From assembly GCF_028649395.1 (NCBI RefSeq), contig NZ_JAQSUW010000017.1:362904-426903 (forward strand): a stretch of 64,000 nucleotides of DNA, given 5' to 3'. Origin of the DNA: Pseudomonas sp. Gutcm_11s. GTDB taxonomy: Bacteria; Pseudomonadota; Gammaproteobacteria; Pseudomonadales; Pseudomonadaceae. The stretch's first letter is position 1. Each line of letters begins with the position of its first letter. Shown one piece after another: positions 1 through 8,980 of this stretch. The position numbers were made by a program, and so were the translations under genes. The notes under the pieces are model-generated. The model did no database searches and was not told the DNA's origin. It saw nothing but the letters and a program-made list of their open reading frames with translations.

Positions 1-9
1 CCGGCTCCG

Positions 10-990
10 TCAGCGTACGGTGACTACGACCTTGCCCACCGCCTTGCGCTGGCCCAGGGCGTCGATCGCCTCGCCGCCGCGTGCCAGCGGGAAGGTCTGC
101 GACACCAGCGGCTTGAGCTTGCCCTCGGCGTGCCAGGCGAACAGCTGCTGGAAGTTGGCGGCGTTGTCCTGCGGCTGGCGCTGGGCGAACGAGCCCCAGA
201 ACACGCCGACCAGGGCTGCGCCCTTGAGCAGTGGCAGGTTTGCCGGCAGGGCCGGGATGCCGCCGCCGGCGGCGAAGCCGACGACCAGGAAGCGGCCGTT
301 CCAGGCGATGGAGCGGAAGGCCTCCTCGAACAGCTCGCCACCGACCGGATCGTAGATCACGTCCACGCCCTGGCCGCCGGTGAGCTTCTTCACTTCTTCC
401 TTCAGGCTCTGCTCGCTGTAGTTGATCAGATGGTCGGCGCCGGCATTGCGCGCCACTTCCAGCTTCTCGGCGGTGCTCGCTGCGGCGATCACCTTGGCGC
501 CCATGGCCTTGCCGATCTCCACGGCCGCCAGGCCGACGCCGCCGGAAGCGCCGAGCACCAGCAGGGTCTCGCCCGGCTGCAGGTTGGCGCGCTGTTTCAG
601 CGCGTGCATCGAGGTGCCGTAGGTCATGCCGAAGGCGGCAGCGGTGGTCAGCTCCATGGTCTTGGGCACGGGCAGCACGTTGTAGCCCGGTACCGCGACT
701 TCCTCGGCGAAGCCGCCCCAGCCGGTCAGCGCCATGACCCGGTCACCGGCACGCAGGTGGCTGATCTTCTCGCCGACTGCCTTGACCACTCCTGCCGCCT
801 CGCCACCCGGGGCGAAGGGGAAGGGCGGCTTGAACTGGTACTTGCCCTCGATGATCAGGGTGTCGGGGAAGTTGACCCCGGCGGCATGCACCTCGATCAG
901 CACCTCGTTCTTCTTCGGCTCGGGGCTGGGCAGGTCTTCCAGGACCAGGCTGGACGCCGGGCCGAAGGCTTTGCAGAGCAGGGCTTTCAT
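10..990 (-). CDS. NADPH:quinone oxidoreductase family protein (MDR superfamily)
   Basis: Predicted cytosolic NADPH-dependent reductase of quinones or enones in the zinc-free quinone oxidoreductase branch of the medium-chain dehydrogenase superfamily. The protein starts MKALLCKAFGP, has a GroES-like N-terminal half (residues about 25-120) with the GVNFPDTL segment, and a Rossmann half with the nucleotide-binding motif LVLGASGGVGLAAVE near residue 145. The zinc ligands of true alcohol dehydrogenases are not evident. The open frame extends upstream to about 1167, but the ATG at 990 gives the normal family N-terminus and length (326 aa), so I use it. The substrate cannot be told from sequence. 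Confidence 0.88.
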   Translation of the reverse strand: MKALLCKAFGPASSLVLEDLPSPEPKKNEVLIEVHAAGVNFPDTLIIEGKYQFKPPFPFAPGGEAAGVVKAVGEKISHLRAGDRVMALTGWGGFAEEVAVPGYNVLPVPKTMELTTAAAFGMTYGTSMHALKQRANLQPGETLLVLGASGGVGLAAVEIGKAMGAKVIAAASTAEKLEVARNAGADHLINYSEQSLKEEVKKLTGGQGVDVIYDPVGGELFEEAFRSIAWNGRFLVVGFAAGGGIPALPANLPLLKGAALVGVFWGSFAQRQPQDNAANFQQLFAWHAEGKLKPLVSQTFPLARGGEAIDALGQRKAVGKVVVTVR

Positions 991-1148
991 CGCACATTCC
1001 TCGGGTTCGTGACTGTCCGGCAGTGTAGGAGGCACGCCCGCAGGGTCAACGAGCATGCCCGCATCTGATGGCGCACCATAAGCGTCGGGCTTGGGCGCGC
1101 GGGCCGCTATGGCTATGCTAGGCGGCATCCGTCGCCGAGGAATTCCCC

Positions 1149-1565
1149 GTGAAGAACTGCATTGCACTGCTGCTGACCCTGATCCTGCCTCTCACCGCGC
1201 TGGCCAACAGCAGCGAGGGCGAAGGCGAGGGCGAGAACGCCGCGCCCAAGGTCGCCTACGTCAGCCTGGTGCCGGCGCTGGTGGGTAACTTCGGGGCCGG
1301 GCCCAAGCTGAAGTTCTACAAGGCCGATATCGCCCTGCGGGTCACGGGCAGCGAAGCGGAAGAGAAGGTCGAGCACCACGAGCCGCTGATCCGCAATCAG
1401 CTGGTGATGCTGTTCTCCCAGCAGACCGACGCCAGCATGGCCGACGAGGCCGCCAAGGAGAAGCTGCGCCAGGACGCGCTCAAGCAGGTGCAGGACGTGC
1501 TGACCCAGGAAGAGGGCAAGCCGATCGTCGAAGACCTGCTGTTCAACAACCTGATCGTCCAGTGA
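1149..1565 (+). CDS. FliL-like flagellar basal body-associated family protein (orphan)
   Basis: A 138-residue protein with an N-terminal signal-like segment (MKNCIALLLTLILPLTALA), an acidic Ser/Glu/Gly linker, then a FliL-type domain: VAYVSLVPALVGNF, followed by a strand-rich region and the C-terminal helix with PIVEDLLFNNLIVQ. FliL proteins sit in the inner membrane with the C-terminal domain in the periplasm near the stator. This copy stands alone, outside any flagellar operon, and its hydrophobic segment could be a cleaved signal peptide instead of an anchor. It converges with the diguanylate cyclase gene, leaving one base between the two stop codons. Family assignment is fairly firm; a role in motility is inference. 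Confidence 0.75.
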   Translation: MKNCIALLLTLILPLTALANSSEGEGEGENAAPKVAYVSLVPALVGNFGAGPKLKFYKADIALRVTGSEAEEKVEHHEPLIRNQLVMLFSQQTDASMADEAAKEKLRQDALKQVQDVLTQEEGKPIVEDLLFNNLIVQ

Positions 1566-1566
1566 C

Positions 1567-3444
1567 TCAGGCGGGCGGGCGCTGCTGCTCCTGCCCGGCA
1601 CCAGCCAGCGCCTCGCTCCACACGCAGGTGCGATTGCGCCCCTCGTGCTTGGCCCGGTACAGCGCCTGGTCGCTGCGCGCCACCAGGCCACCGGGACTCT
1701 CCTCGCTCACCGGCTCGACCACGGCTAGGCCGATGCTCAGGGTCAGGCGCCCGTGTGGGCTGCCGGGGTGGGCGATGGCCAGCGCGGTGATCAGGTCGTG
1801 CACTCGCGCCGCCACGTGCTCGCCGCCCTCCAGCCCGGTGTTGGCCAGGATGATGGCGAACTCCTCGCCACCATAGCGGCAGGCCACATCGCCCTCGCGT
1901 TGCAGGCTGTCCTGCAGCGCCTTGCCGACCTGGCGCAGGGCATCGTCGCCGGCCAGGTGGCCGAGTCCGTCGTTGAATGCTTTGAAGTGGTCGATATCCA
2001 GCATCAGCAGGGCCAGCGGTGCGCCGATGCGGCGCAGGCGGCGCCATTCGCTGTGCAGCTGCTGGTCGAAGAAGCGTCGGTTGTACAGGCCGGTCAGGCC
2101 GTCCTGCTGCGACAGGCGTTGCAGACGCGCCTCCAGCTGCAGACGCTCGCTGTTGTCGCGCGACACGGCGATCAGGTATTCGCGCTCGCCCTGCTGCACC
2201 AGCTGGGTGTTGATCTCCGCCGGCCGGCGGCTGCCGTCGCGGCGGCACATCTCGCGCTGGAAGATGCGCGACTGGTTGTCGCTCTGCGCCTCGCGGGCCT
2301 GCTCCAGCCAGGCGTGGAAGCCCGGCAGGAGCTGTTCCGGGGCGTCGCGCAGAAGCTGGGCGAACTGCTCGGGGCGATAGCCCAGGCTGGCGTAGGTGGC
2401 CTGGTTCATGTGCAGCAGCTCGCGGCTGCGGGTATCGAAGATGAACAGGCTGTCGTGGCTGGAGTCGGTGAGGTCGAGCACCAGCTGCAGGCGTTCGCGG
2501 CTGTCGCGCAGGTGCCGTTCGGTCTCCTCGCGGCGGGTCGCCTCCACCTGCAGGCGCCGATTGGTGCGCTGCATGCTGCCGGCGCGGCGGGCGTTCTCCA
2601 GAGCCAGGGCCAGGGCCGCCACCAGCAAAAGGCTGATCGCCAGGCCGGCGCCCAGTACAACCTGCGGCAAGGGTGTGCTGAGGCTCTGCAGCAGGCCGGC
2701 GGTGGGGCTCAGCTGCAGGCTGAAGGCGCGGTTGTTGAGCAGGCGCAGCGGCACGTCGATCGAGGTGTCCGCCAGGGTGCCCGGGCGCTCGCGGCTGTAC
2801 AGGCGCTGGCCGTTTTCCAGCAGGCGCACGCTGAAGTTGTCGCTGTCGAGCTGGGCGAGCAGCTCGTCCATCAGTGGCTCGACGCGAAACACGCCCTGCA
2901 GGAAGCCGTCGAACTGGCGCTGGCCCTGGGCGTCTTGTAGGTACAGCGGGGTGTAGAGCACGAAGCCGCGCCCGCCCTGGACCAGCTGGAAGCTGTTGGA
3001 GAAGCGCTGCTGGCCGCTGTCCCTGGCCTGCATGGCCAGCGGGTAGTTGGGGTGCTCGGGCGTCAGGCGGAAGTTGGCGGCGGCCTCGTTGCCGCGCAGG
3101 GGCAGCAGCCAGCGCATCTGCAGGTCGGCGCCGACCCACTGCACCGACTGGTAGGCGGGAAAGTCGGCCAGGGCCAGTTCGGCCTCCTGTTCCCAGTCGT
3201 CACGCGCCAGGCGCCCCAGGTTGTTCCACAGGCGGGCGATGCGGTCGAGGCTCTCGACCTCAGTGTGCAGGGTGCTTTCCAGCTGACGCGCCAGGCTGCG
3301 TGCCTGATAGCCGATGCGCTCCTCCAGGCGCTGCTGCTGGTCGAGCTCCAGCTGGCGCCAGAGCGCCACGCTGGCCAGGCACAGCATCAGGAAGAGGAAC
3401 GCCAGCGCCAGACGCGCCGGCCAGACGGGAGGTGCGCGCATCAT
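1567..3444 (-). CDS. Membrane sensor diguanylate cyclase (CHASE-like, PAS, GGDEF)
   Basis: A 625-residue protein predicted to make cyclic di-GMP from two GTP. A transmembrane helix at residues about 8-28 is followed by a periplasmic CHASE-like sensor region (about 45-250), a second hydrophobic segment (about 265-285), a coiled linker, a PAS domain (about 315-440) and a C-terminal GGDEF domain. The active-site motif is intact as GGEEF at residues 525-529. The product-inhibition I-site RxxD is present as REGD five residues upstream, so the enzyme should be active and feedback regulated. Two Met codons are adjacent at the start (3444 and 3441). The signal sensed is unknown. Confidence 0.88.
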   Translation of the reverse strand: MMRAPPVWPARLALAFLFLMLCLASVALWRQLELDQQQRLEERIGYQARSLARQLESTLHTEVESLDRIARLWNNLGRLARDDWEQEAELALADFPAYQSVQWVGADLQMRWLLPLRGNEAAANFRLTPEHPNYPLAMQARDSGQQRFSNSFQLVQGGRGFVLYTPLYLQDAQGQRQFDGFLQGVFRVEPLMDELLAQLDSDNFSVRLLENGQRLYSRERPGTLADTSIDVPLRLLNNRAFSLQLSPTAGLLQSLSTPLPQVVLGAGLAISLLLVAALALALENARRAGSMQRTNRRLQVEATRREETERHLRDSRERLQLVLDLTDSSHDSLFIFDTRSRELLHMNQATYASLGYRPEQFAQLLRDAPEQLLPGFHAWLEQAREAQSDNQSRIFQREMCRRDGSRRPAEINTQLVQQGEREYLIAVSRDNSERLQLEARLQRLSQQDGLTGLYNRRFFDQQLHSEWRRLRRIGAPLALLMLDIDHFKAFNDGLGHLAGDDALRQVGKALQDSLQREGDVACRYGGEEFAIILANTGLEGGEHVAARVHDLITALAIAHPGSPHGRLTLSIGLAVVEPVSEESPGGLVARSDQALYRAKHEGRNRTCVWSEALAGAGQEQQRPPA

Positions 3445-3491
3445 CGGCTCCGCAGGCTATGGCGTGGTGATAGCACAGTGCCGCCGGCGAC

Positions 3492-3941
3492 TCAACGCAG
3501 GGCGAGGATGGCCTCCCATTCGGCGTCGCTGACTGGCATGACCGAGAGGCGGCTGCCCTTCTGCACCAGGGCCAGGTCGGCCAGCGCCGGCTCGCCGCGC
3601 AGTCGTGCCAGTGGCAGTACGCGGGGGAAGGCCTCGACGAACTCGACGTCCAGGGCACTCCAGGGGTTCTTCTCGTGACTGGCCTTGGCGTCGAAGTAGT
3701 GGCTGTTCGGGTCCAGGGCAGTCGGGTCGGGGTAAGTCGGCCCGGCGATCCGCGCGATGCCGGCGATGCCCGGCTCCGGGCAACTGGAGTGATAGAAGAA
3801 GAACAGCTCGCCGACCTGCATGCTGCGCATGAAGTTGCGCGCCTGGTAATTGCGCACACCGTCCCAGCGCGCCTGGCCGAGTTTTTTCAGGTGGGTGATG
3901 GAGAGTTCGTCGGGTTCCGATTTCATCAGCCAATGAGGCAT
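3492..3941 (-). CDS. EVE domain-containing protein
   Basis: A 149-residue single-domain protein of the EVE family, related to PUA and YTH folds and thought to bind modified nucleobases or RNA. The signature N-terminus MPHWLMKSEPDE and the segment WDGVRNYQARNFMR are typical of the family, as are the GELFFFYHSS stretch and the closing LSVMPVSDAEW. The frame is open to 4034, but the ATG at 3941 matches the usual family start. It precedes no obvious partner. Function in the cell is not established for this group; only the fold assignment is firm. Confidence 0.85.
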   Translation of the reverse strand: MPHWLMKSEPDELSITHLKKLGQARWDGVRNYQARNFMRSMQVGELFFFYHSSCPEPGIAGIARIAGPTYPDPTALDPNSHYFDAKASHEKNPWSALDVEFVEAFPRVLPLARLRGEPALADLALVQKGSRLSVMPVSDAEWEAILALR

Positions 3942-4139
3942 GAACTTTGCTCCTTTTTGCCGGTCTTTGCGCGGGACTGAAAATCGTTCTGCTGCTGACT
4001 GCCGGATGGCGTCAAAAAATGTGTGGGTCTTCACCGCCTCATGGCGGCCGATAGCCCAGGCTAGGCGCCGCCGTAATGGCCAATAAGAAAACCGCCACCG
4101 GTAACGAAGAGCAGTATGCCGAAAGGGGGAGGCAACTCG

Positions 4140-4271
4140 ATGAAACGCAAGCCCGATCTATTGTGGGTTCTGGTCATTCTGTTCAGCCTGGGGATGGTTA
4201 CCACAGGTTACACCCAGGGTCTCTGGGACCGTCAGGGCAATCCGCCTGCGGTCAATCAGAACCAGCAATGA
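4140..4271 (+). CDS. Small single-pass membrane protein (43 aa)
   Basis: A short frame that starts MKRKPDLLWVL and ends NQNQQ. It encodes a positively charged N-terminus, one strongly hydrophobic helix (residues about 7-23) and a short polar tail. A strong Shine-Dalgarno tract (AGGGGGAGG at about 4124-4132) lies about 7 bases before the ATG. The codon use is Pseudomonas-like. The longer overlapping frame from 4076 has neither the ribosome site nor a plausible protein composition. I recall similar small proteins next to ygfA in other pseudomonads, but the function is unknown. Confidence 0.65.
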   Translation: MKRKPDLLWVLVILFSLGMVTTGYTQGLWDRQGNPPAVNQNQQ

Positions 4272-4307
4272 CCCACCGTTGATGTCGTCGCAGGGAGCGC
4301 GACGGCC

Positions 4308-4907
4308 TCAGCAATACCAGCGCCGGTCGGTCACCACCGCACCGAGCCGCACGTCCCAGCTGGCCAGGGCCAGTCGATCCACCTGCTGGCATTCATGAGC
4401 GACGCCGAGAAGCGTCGGCTTGTGCCATTTTTTGCGCAATTGCCGATAGGCCAGGCTGCGGTCATAGAAACCGCCGCCCATGCCCAGGCGCCCGCCATAC
4501 AGGTCGAAACCCACTAGCGGCAGCAGGATCAGGTCCAGCGCCCAGGGTTTTCGCTGGCGCGCCGGTCGCGCCGCCGGCTCCTCGATGCAGAAGCGATTGC
4601 GCGCCATCTCTTCGTGCATGTGTACACGCTGGAATCTCATCCTGGTGCGTGGCCAGGCGCTGAGCACGGGCAGGTAGGTGGTCTTGCCGCGGCGCTGGGC
4701 CTCGCGCAGCAGCGGGCGCGGATCGATCTCGCCGTCGTTGGGCAGGTACAGGGCGATGTGGCGGGCGCGGCGGAACAGCGGATGCTGCGCCAGTTGCCGG
4801 TAGAGGTCGCGGGCGGCGCGCTGCTGTTGCTGGGGGGAGAGGTTGCGGCGAGCCTGGCGCAGTTGGCGGCGTAGGGCCGCGCGGGATAGATCACCGGCCA
4901 GGATCAT
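4308..4907 (-). CDS. ygfA: 5-formyltetrahydrofolate cyclo-ligase
   Basis: Predicted to convert 5-formyl-THF to 5,10-methenyl-THF using ATP. The protein (199 aa) has the family landmarks: an N-terminal basic helix (LRRQLRQARRNLS), ALYLPNDGEID for the nucleotide/folate site, and the C-terminal LLPLVGFDLYGGRLGMGGGFYDR motif. The open frame continues to 4967, but that extension would read through the 3' end of 6S RNA; the ATG at 4907 lies just after the RNA. The order zapA-6S RNA-ygfA is the classic gammaproteobacterial arrangement, with ygfA cotranscribed from the ssrS side. Confidence 0.93.
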   Translation of the reverse strand: MILAGDLSRAALRRQLRQARRNLSPQQQQRAARDLYRQLAQHPLFRRARHIALYLPNDGEIDPRPLLREAQRRGKTTYLPVLSAWPRTRMRFQRVHMHEEMARNRFCIEEPAARPARQRKPWALDLILLPLVGFDLYGGRLGMGGGFYDRSLAYRQLRKKWHKPTLLGVAHECQQVDRLALASWDVRLGAVVTDRRWYC

Positions 4908-4914
4908 GGAATTC

Positions 4915-5094
4915 GGGACTCCCCGGGCGTGCCGCTGTCGGGTTAGCCCTTGAACCCGAAAGTTCAAGGTGGAGGTTGCAGAGGGCGTTAAGGCTTTCCG
5001 TCAGGCGGACATGCACACCGGCCCCACTCGCAACCCCCGTGGTTGTGCGTATCGGCTCAGGGACATCACCGACTGGCCAACACTCCAGGGAGCT
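4915..5094 (-). ncRNA. ssrS: 6S RNA (ssrS), regulator of RNA polymerase
   Basis: Located between zapA and ygfA, where 6S RNA sits in gammaproteobacteria. Read on the minus strand, the approximately 180-nt segment contains the internal stretch GTCGGTGATGTCCCTGAGCC and the 3' part GGGTTCAAGGGCTAACCC, then GACAGCGGCACGCCCGGGGAG. These match my memory of Pseudomonas 6S RNA. The 5' CTCCC can pair with the 3' GGGAG to form the closing stem. A TATACT -10 box lies 6 nt before the predicted first base. 6S RNA mimics an open promoter and sequesters sigma70 holoenzyme in stationary phase. Ends are estimated to within a few bases. Confidence 0.9.
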
Positions 5095-5100
5095 GGCCGC

Positions 5101-5123
5101 AGTATACCCCATCGAACCGCTCT
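5101..5123 (-). promoter_or_regulatory. Predicted sigma70 promoter of 6S RNA
   Basis: On the minus strand a near-consensus -10 hexamer TATACT occupies 5106-5101, 6 bases before the inferred 6S RNA start at 5094. The -35 region is weaker: TTGCAG or GATTGC about 15-17 bases upstream. The agreement between this box and the folded RNA 5' end supports the call. Confidence 0.6.
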
Positions 5124-5127
5124 GCAA

Positions 5128-5442
5128 TCAGATCAATTGGCCATCCGGATCGGCGGCCAGGGCGGTATCGACCCGATCCAGCAGGTCGCGCACCTTCTCG
5201 CGGGTGGTGTTGGCTTCCTGATCCAGGCGCTGCTGCTTGTGCAGCAGATCGTGGGTGATATTCAGGGCGGCCATCACGGCGATGCGGTCGGCGCCGATGA
5301 CTTTGCCGCCCGAACGGATCTCGCGCATCTTGCCGTCCAGGTAGCGCGCGGCGCTCTCCAGGTTGGCGCGTTCGTCCGCCGGGCAGGCGATGCAATATTC
5401 CTTGTCGAGGATATGTACGGTGACGGTGTTCGACTGGGTCAT
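5128..5442 (-). CDS. zapA: Cell division protein ZapA
   Basis: A 104-residue FtsZ-ring stabiliser. The N-terminal globular part begins with TVTVHILDKEYCIACPADE, and the C-terminal helix (DLLHKQQRLDQEANTTREKV) forms the tetramerising coiled coil. Both are typical of ZapA, which bundles FtsZ filaments at midcell. The start codon overlaps the stop of the upstream coiled-coil gene (ATGA), so the two are translationally coupled. 6S RNA and ygfA follow on the same strand. Confidence 0.95.
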   Translation of the reverse strand: MTQSNTVTVHILDKEYCIACPADERANLESAARYLDGKMREIRSGGKVIGADRIAVMAALNITHDLLHKQQRLDQEANTTREKVRDLLDRVDTALAADPDGQLI

Positions 5443-5648
5443 GAGTCCTGCTCCAGGGCTTTCAGGCGCGAAATCATCGCTTCGACCTTCTGCCGGGCCA
5501 TTTCGTTCTTCTCGATCAGATGGGCGCGTTCCTCGCGCCAGGCCTTCTCACTGGCCAGCAGGGCACGGTTCTGCGACTTGAGCTGCTCGACGCGCTGAAT
5601 CAATTGTTCCAGCTTGCGCGAGAGGGCTTGCAGTTCGGCGTCTTCCAT
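5439..5648 (-). CDS. ZapB-like coiled-coil protein (TIGR02449 family)
   Basis: A 69-residue protein that is almost entirely heptad-rich helix: it opens MEDAELQALSRKLEQL and closes AMISRLKALEQDS. It resembles TIGR02449 proteins that sit upstream of zapA in pseudomonads and are similar in size and structure to the division factor ZapB. The frame extends to a GTG at 5678, but the ATG at 5648 has GGAG just upstream and fits the family length. Coupling to zapA by a 4-base overlap suggests a role at the Z-ring; that role is inferred from context, not homology. Confidence 0.75.
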   Translation of the reverse strand: MEDAELQALSRKLEQLIQRVEQLKSQNRALLASEKAWREERAHLIEKNEMARQKVEAMISRLKALEQDS

Positions 5649-5793
5649 TGGCTCCACCAGGGCTGTGAGTGGCTGCACTATAAAGGATGCGGGGCGCGAC
5701 GGCGACGGCGGCTTCGATGGCTTGGCCGCGTCCGCCGGTGCTAGGATACGGGGCCTCCATTCTAGAGATTGCGCGGTTCAGCGCCTAGTTGCC

Positions 5794-6354
5794 ATGTCCA
5801 CTTCGAATTCTCCCTATACCGCCTTCGCCGCCCTTCTGGCGAGCACCGGCAAACCCGTTTCCCCGGCCGAGCTGCATGGTCTGCTGCTGGGTCGCAGTTG
5901 CGCCGGCGCCGGCTTCGACGCTGAGCCGTGGATCGCCGACGCCGTCGAGCTGCTCGGTAGCGAGCCGGCCGACAACGTGCGCCAGGCGCTGATCGGCCTG
6001 CAGGAGATGGTCAAGGGCGAGCTGTCCGGCAGCGACGTCACCGTGGTCCTGCTGCTGCCCGGCGACGATGCGCCGCTGGCCGAACGTGCTACCGCACTGG
6101 GCCAGTGGTGCCAGGGCTTCCTCGATGGTTTCGGCATGGTGGTCGGCAACGCCGCCCTGAGCGCCGAGGCCATGGAGGTGCTGCAGGACCTGTCCGCCAT
6201 TTCCCAGGTGCAGAGCGCCCTGGACGAGTCCGAGGACGGCGAGAGCGACTATATGGAAGTGATGGAATACCTGCGCGTGGCGCCGCTGCTGCTGTTCGCC
6301 GAGTGCGGCAAGGCCGCCGCCGCGCCCGCCACCCCGAAACCTTCCCTGCACTGA
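5794..6354 (+). CDS. UPF0149 (YecA/YgfB) family protein
   Basis: A 186-residue all-helical protein with the family opening YTAFAALLASTGKPVSPAELHGLLLG and the C-terminal ESDYMEVMEYLRVAPLLLF block. In P. aeruginosa a member of this family, YgfB, has been reported to affect ampDh3 and beta-lactam resistance; whether that applies here is unknown. It is the first gene of a tightly packed operon with pepP, ubiH, a hotdog protein and ubiI. The ATG at 5794 is chosen over upstream in-frame codons because it gives the family N-terminus. Confidence 0.9.
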   Translation: MSTSNSPYTAFAALLASTGKPVSPAELHGLLLGRSCAGAGFDAEPWIADAVELLGSEPADNVRQALIGLQEMVKGELSGSDVTVVLLLPGDDAPLAERATALGQWCQGFLDGFGMVVGNAALSAEAMEVLQDLSAISQVQSALDESEDGESDYMEVMEYLRVAPLLLFAECGKAAAAPATPKPSLH

Positions 6355-6364
6355 GGTCGAGCCC

Positions 6365-7699
<1,335 letters not shown>

Positions 7700-7700
7700 G

Positions 7701-7790
7701 TTGAGTCGCGTGCAATTGGCCATCGTTGGTGGTGGGGCTTTGGGTGAGTGGCTCGGTGCGAGCCTGGCCCTGCCAAGGAGTAGGGCATGA
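7701..7790 (+). pseudogene. Upstream partial copy of the ubiH 5' end (29-codon frame)
   Basis: Starting at a TTG one base after the pepP stop, this frame reads LSRVQLAIVGGG, then ALGEWL, then GASLAL, and ends in RSRA and a TGA that overlaps the ubiH start as ATGA. The first 12 codons match ubiH codons 1-12 (MSRVQLAIVGGG) apart from the initiator. Of 36 bases 29 are identical, and every difference after the first base is synonymous. GASLAL matches ubiH again at 17 of 18 bases. It is therefore a diverged partial duplication of the gene start. It may be inert, or may be translated and coupled to ubiH. Confidence 0.7.
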
Positions 7791-8971
7791 GCCGTGTGCA
7801 GCTGGCCATCGTCGGTGGTGGCCTGGTGGGCGCGAGCCTGGCCCTGGCCCTGCAGGCTGGGGCGCGGGCGCGTGGCTGGCGCATCGTGCTGGTCGAGCCC
7901 TTCGCCCCCGGCAATGCCTGGCAGCCGAGTTACGACGCGCGCTCCAGCGCCATCTCCTACGGCAGCCGGCAGATCTTCGAGCGCCTCGGCCTGTGGTCGG
8001 CGTTGGCCGAGCGTGCCGAGGCCATCACCCAGATCCAGGTTTCCGACAAGGGCCGCTTCGGCGCTACCCGCCTGAGCGCTGTCGACGAAGGCGTGCCGGC
8101 CCTCGGCTATGTGCTGGAGAACGCTTGGATGGGGCACTGCCTGTGGCGCGCGCTGGACCCGGCGGTGGTCGAGTGGCGCTGCCCGGCGGAAGTGACGCGC
8201 ATGGAGCCGCTCGGTGACGGCTATCGCCTGCACCTCGGCGACGACTCCAGCCTCGACTGCGACCTGGCCGTACTGGCCGACGGCGGCCGCTCCGGCCTGC
8301 GCGAACAGCTCGGCATTGCCGTGCGCCACACGCCCTACGAGCAGTGCGCGCTGATCGCCAATGTCAGCCCGGCCGACCCTCACGGTGGCCAGGCCTTCGA
8401 ACGTTTCACCGAGCAGGGCCCGCTGGCCCTGCTGCCGTTGCCGGACGAACGCTGTGCGCTGGTCTGGACCCGCCCGCCGGTGGATGCCGAGCGTCTGCAG
8501 GCGCTGCCTGATTGCGAGTTTCTCGGCGAGTTGCAGCAGGCCTTCGGCTACCGCTTGGGCAGCCTGCGCCAGGTCGGTGCGCGGCACGTCTATCCGCTGG
8601 CGCTGGTCGAGGCCACCGAGCAGGTGCGCCCGCACCTGGTGGTGTTGGGCAACGCCGCGCACAGCCTGCACCCGGTGGCGGGGCAGGGCTTCAACCTGTC
8701 GCTGCGTGATGCCCTGGCCCTGGCCGAGAGCCTGCTGCAAGACGCTGCCGGCCCCGGCGACTTCGCCGTGCTGCAGCGCTACCTGCAGCGCCAGCGCCAG
8801 GACCAGGCGCTGACCGTCGGCTTCTCCGACGGCGTCACCCGTCTGTTCGGCCGTGGCGAATCGCTGCTGGTGGCCGGGCGCACCCTCGGCCTGCTCGGCC
8901 TCGATCTGTTACCGCCGGCCAAGCGCTGGTTCGCCCGCCAGGCCATGGGCCTGGGAACTCGTAGTCTGTGA
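7787..8971 (+). CDS. ubiH: 2-octaprenyl-6-methoxyphenol hydroxylase
   Basis: A 394-residue FAD-dependent aromatic hydroxylase of the ubiquinone pathway. The dinucleotide motif VGGGLVGASLALAL is at residues 9-22. The DG segment LAVLADGGRSGLRE lies mid-protein, and the second FAD motif GNAAHSLHPVAGQGFNLS is near residue 285. A good ribosome site (AGGAG) lies 8 bases before the ATG. A diverged copy of its own 5' end lies immediately upstream. It shares an operon with the related monooxygenase at 9476, the usual ubiH/ubiI pairing. Confidence 0.93.
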   Translation: MSRVQLAIVGGGLVGASLALALQAGARARGWRIVLVEPFAPGNAWQPSYDARSSAISYGSRQIFERLGLWSALAERAEAITQIQVSDKGRFGATRLSAVDEGVPALGYVLENAWMGHCLWRALDPAVVEWRCPAEVTRMEPLGDGYRLHLGDDSSLDCDLAVLADGGRSGLREQLGIAVRHTPYEQCALIANVSPADPHGGQAFERFTEQGPLALLPLPDERCALVWTRPPVDAERLQALPDCEFLGELQQAFGYRLGSLRQVGARHVYPLALVEATEQVRPHLVVLGNAAHSLHPVAGQGFNLSLRDALALAESLLQDAAGPGDFAVLQRYLQRQRQDQALTVGFSDGVTRLFGRGESLLVAGRTLGLLGLDLLPPAKRWFARQAMGLGTRSL

Positions 8972-8980
8972 GTCCGTTTG

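Noticed and set aside
4076..4282. 68-codon frame overlapping the 43-residue membrane peptide
   Set aside because: No ribosome site and a random-looking translation after the overlap; the other frame has a strong site and a coherent membrane helix.
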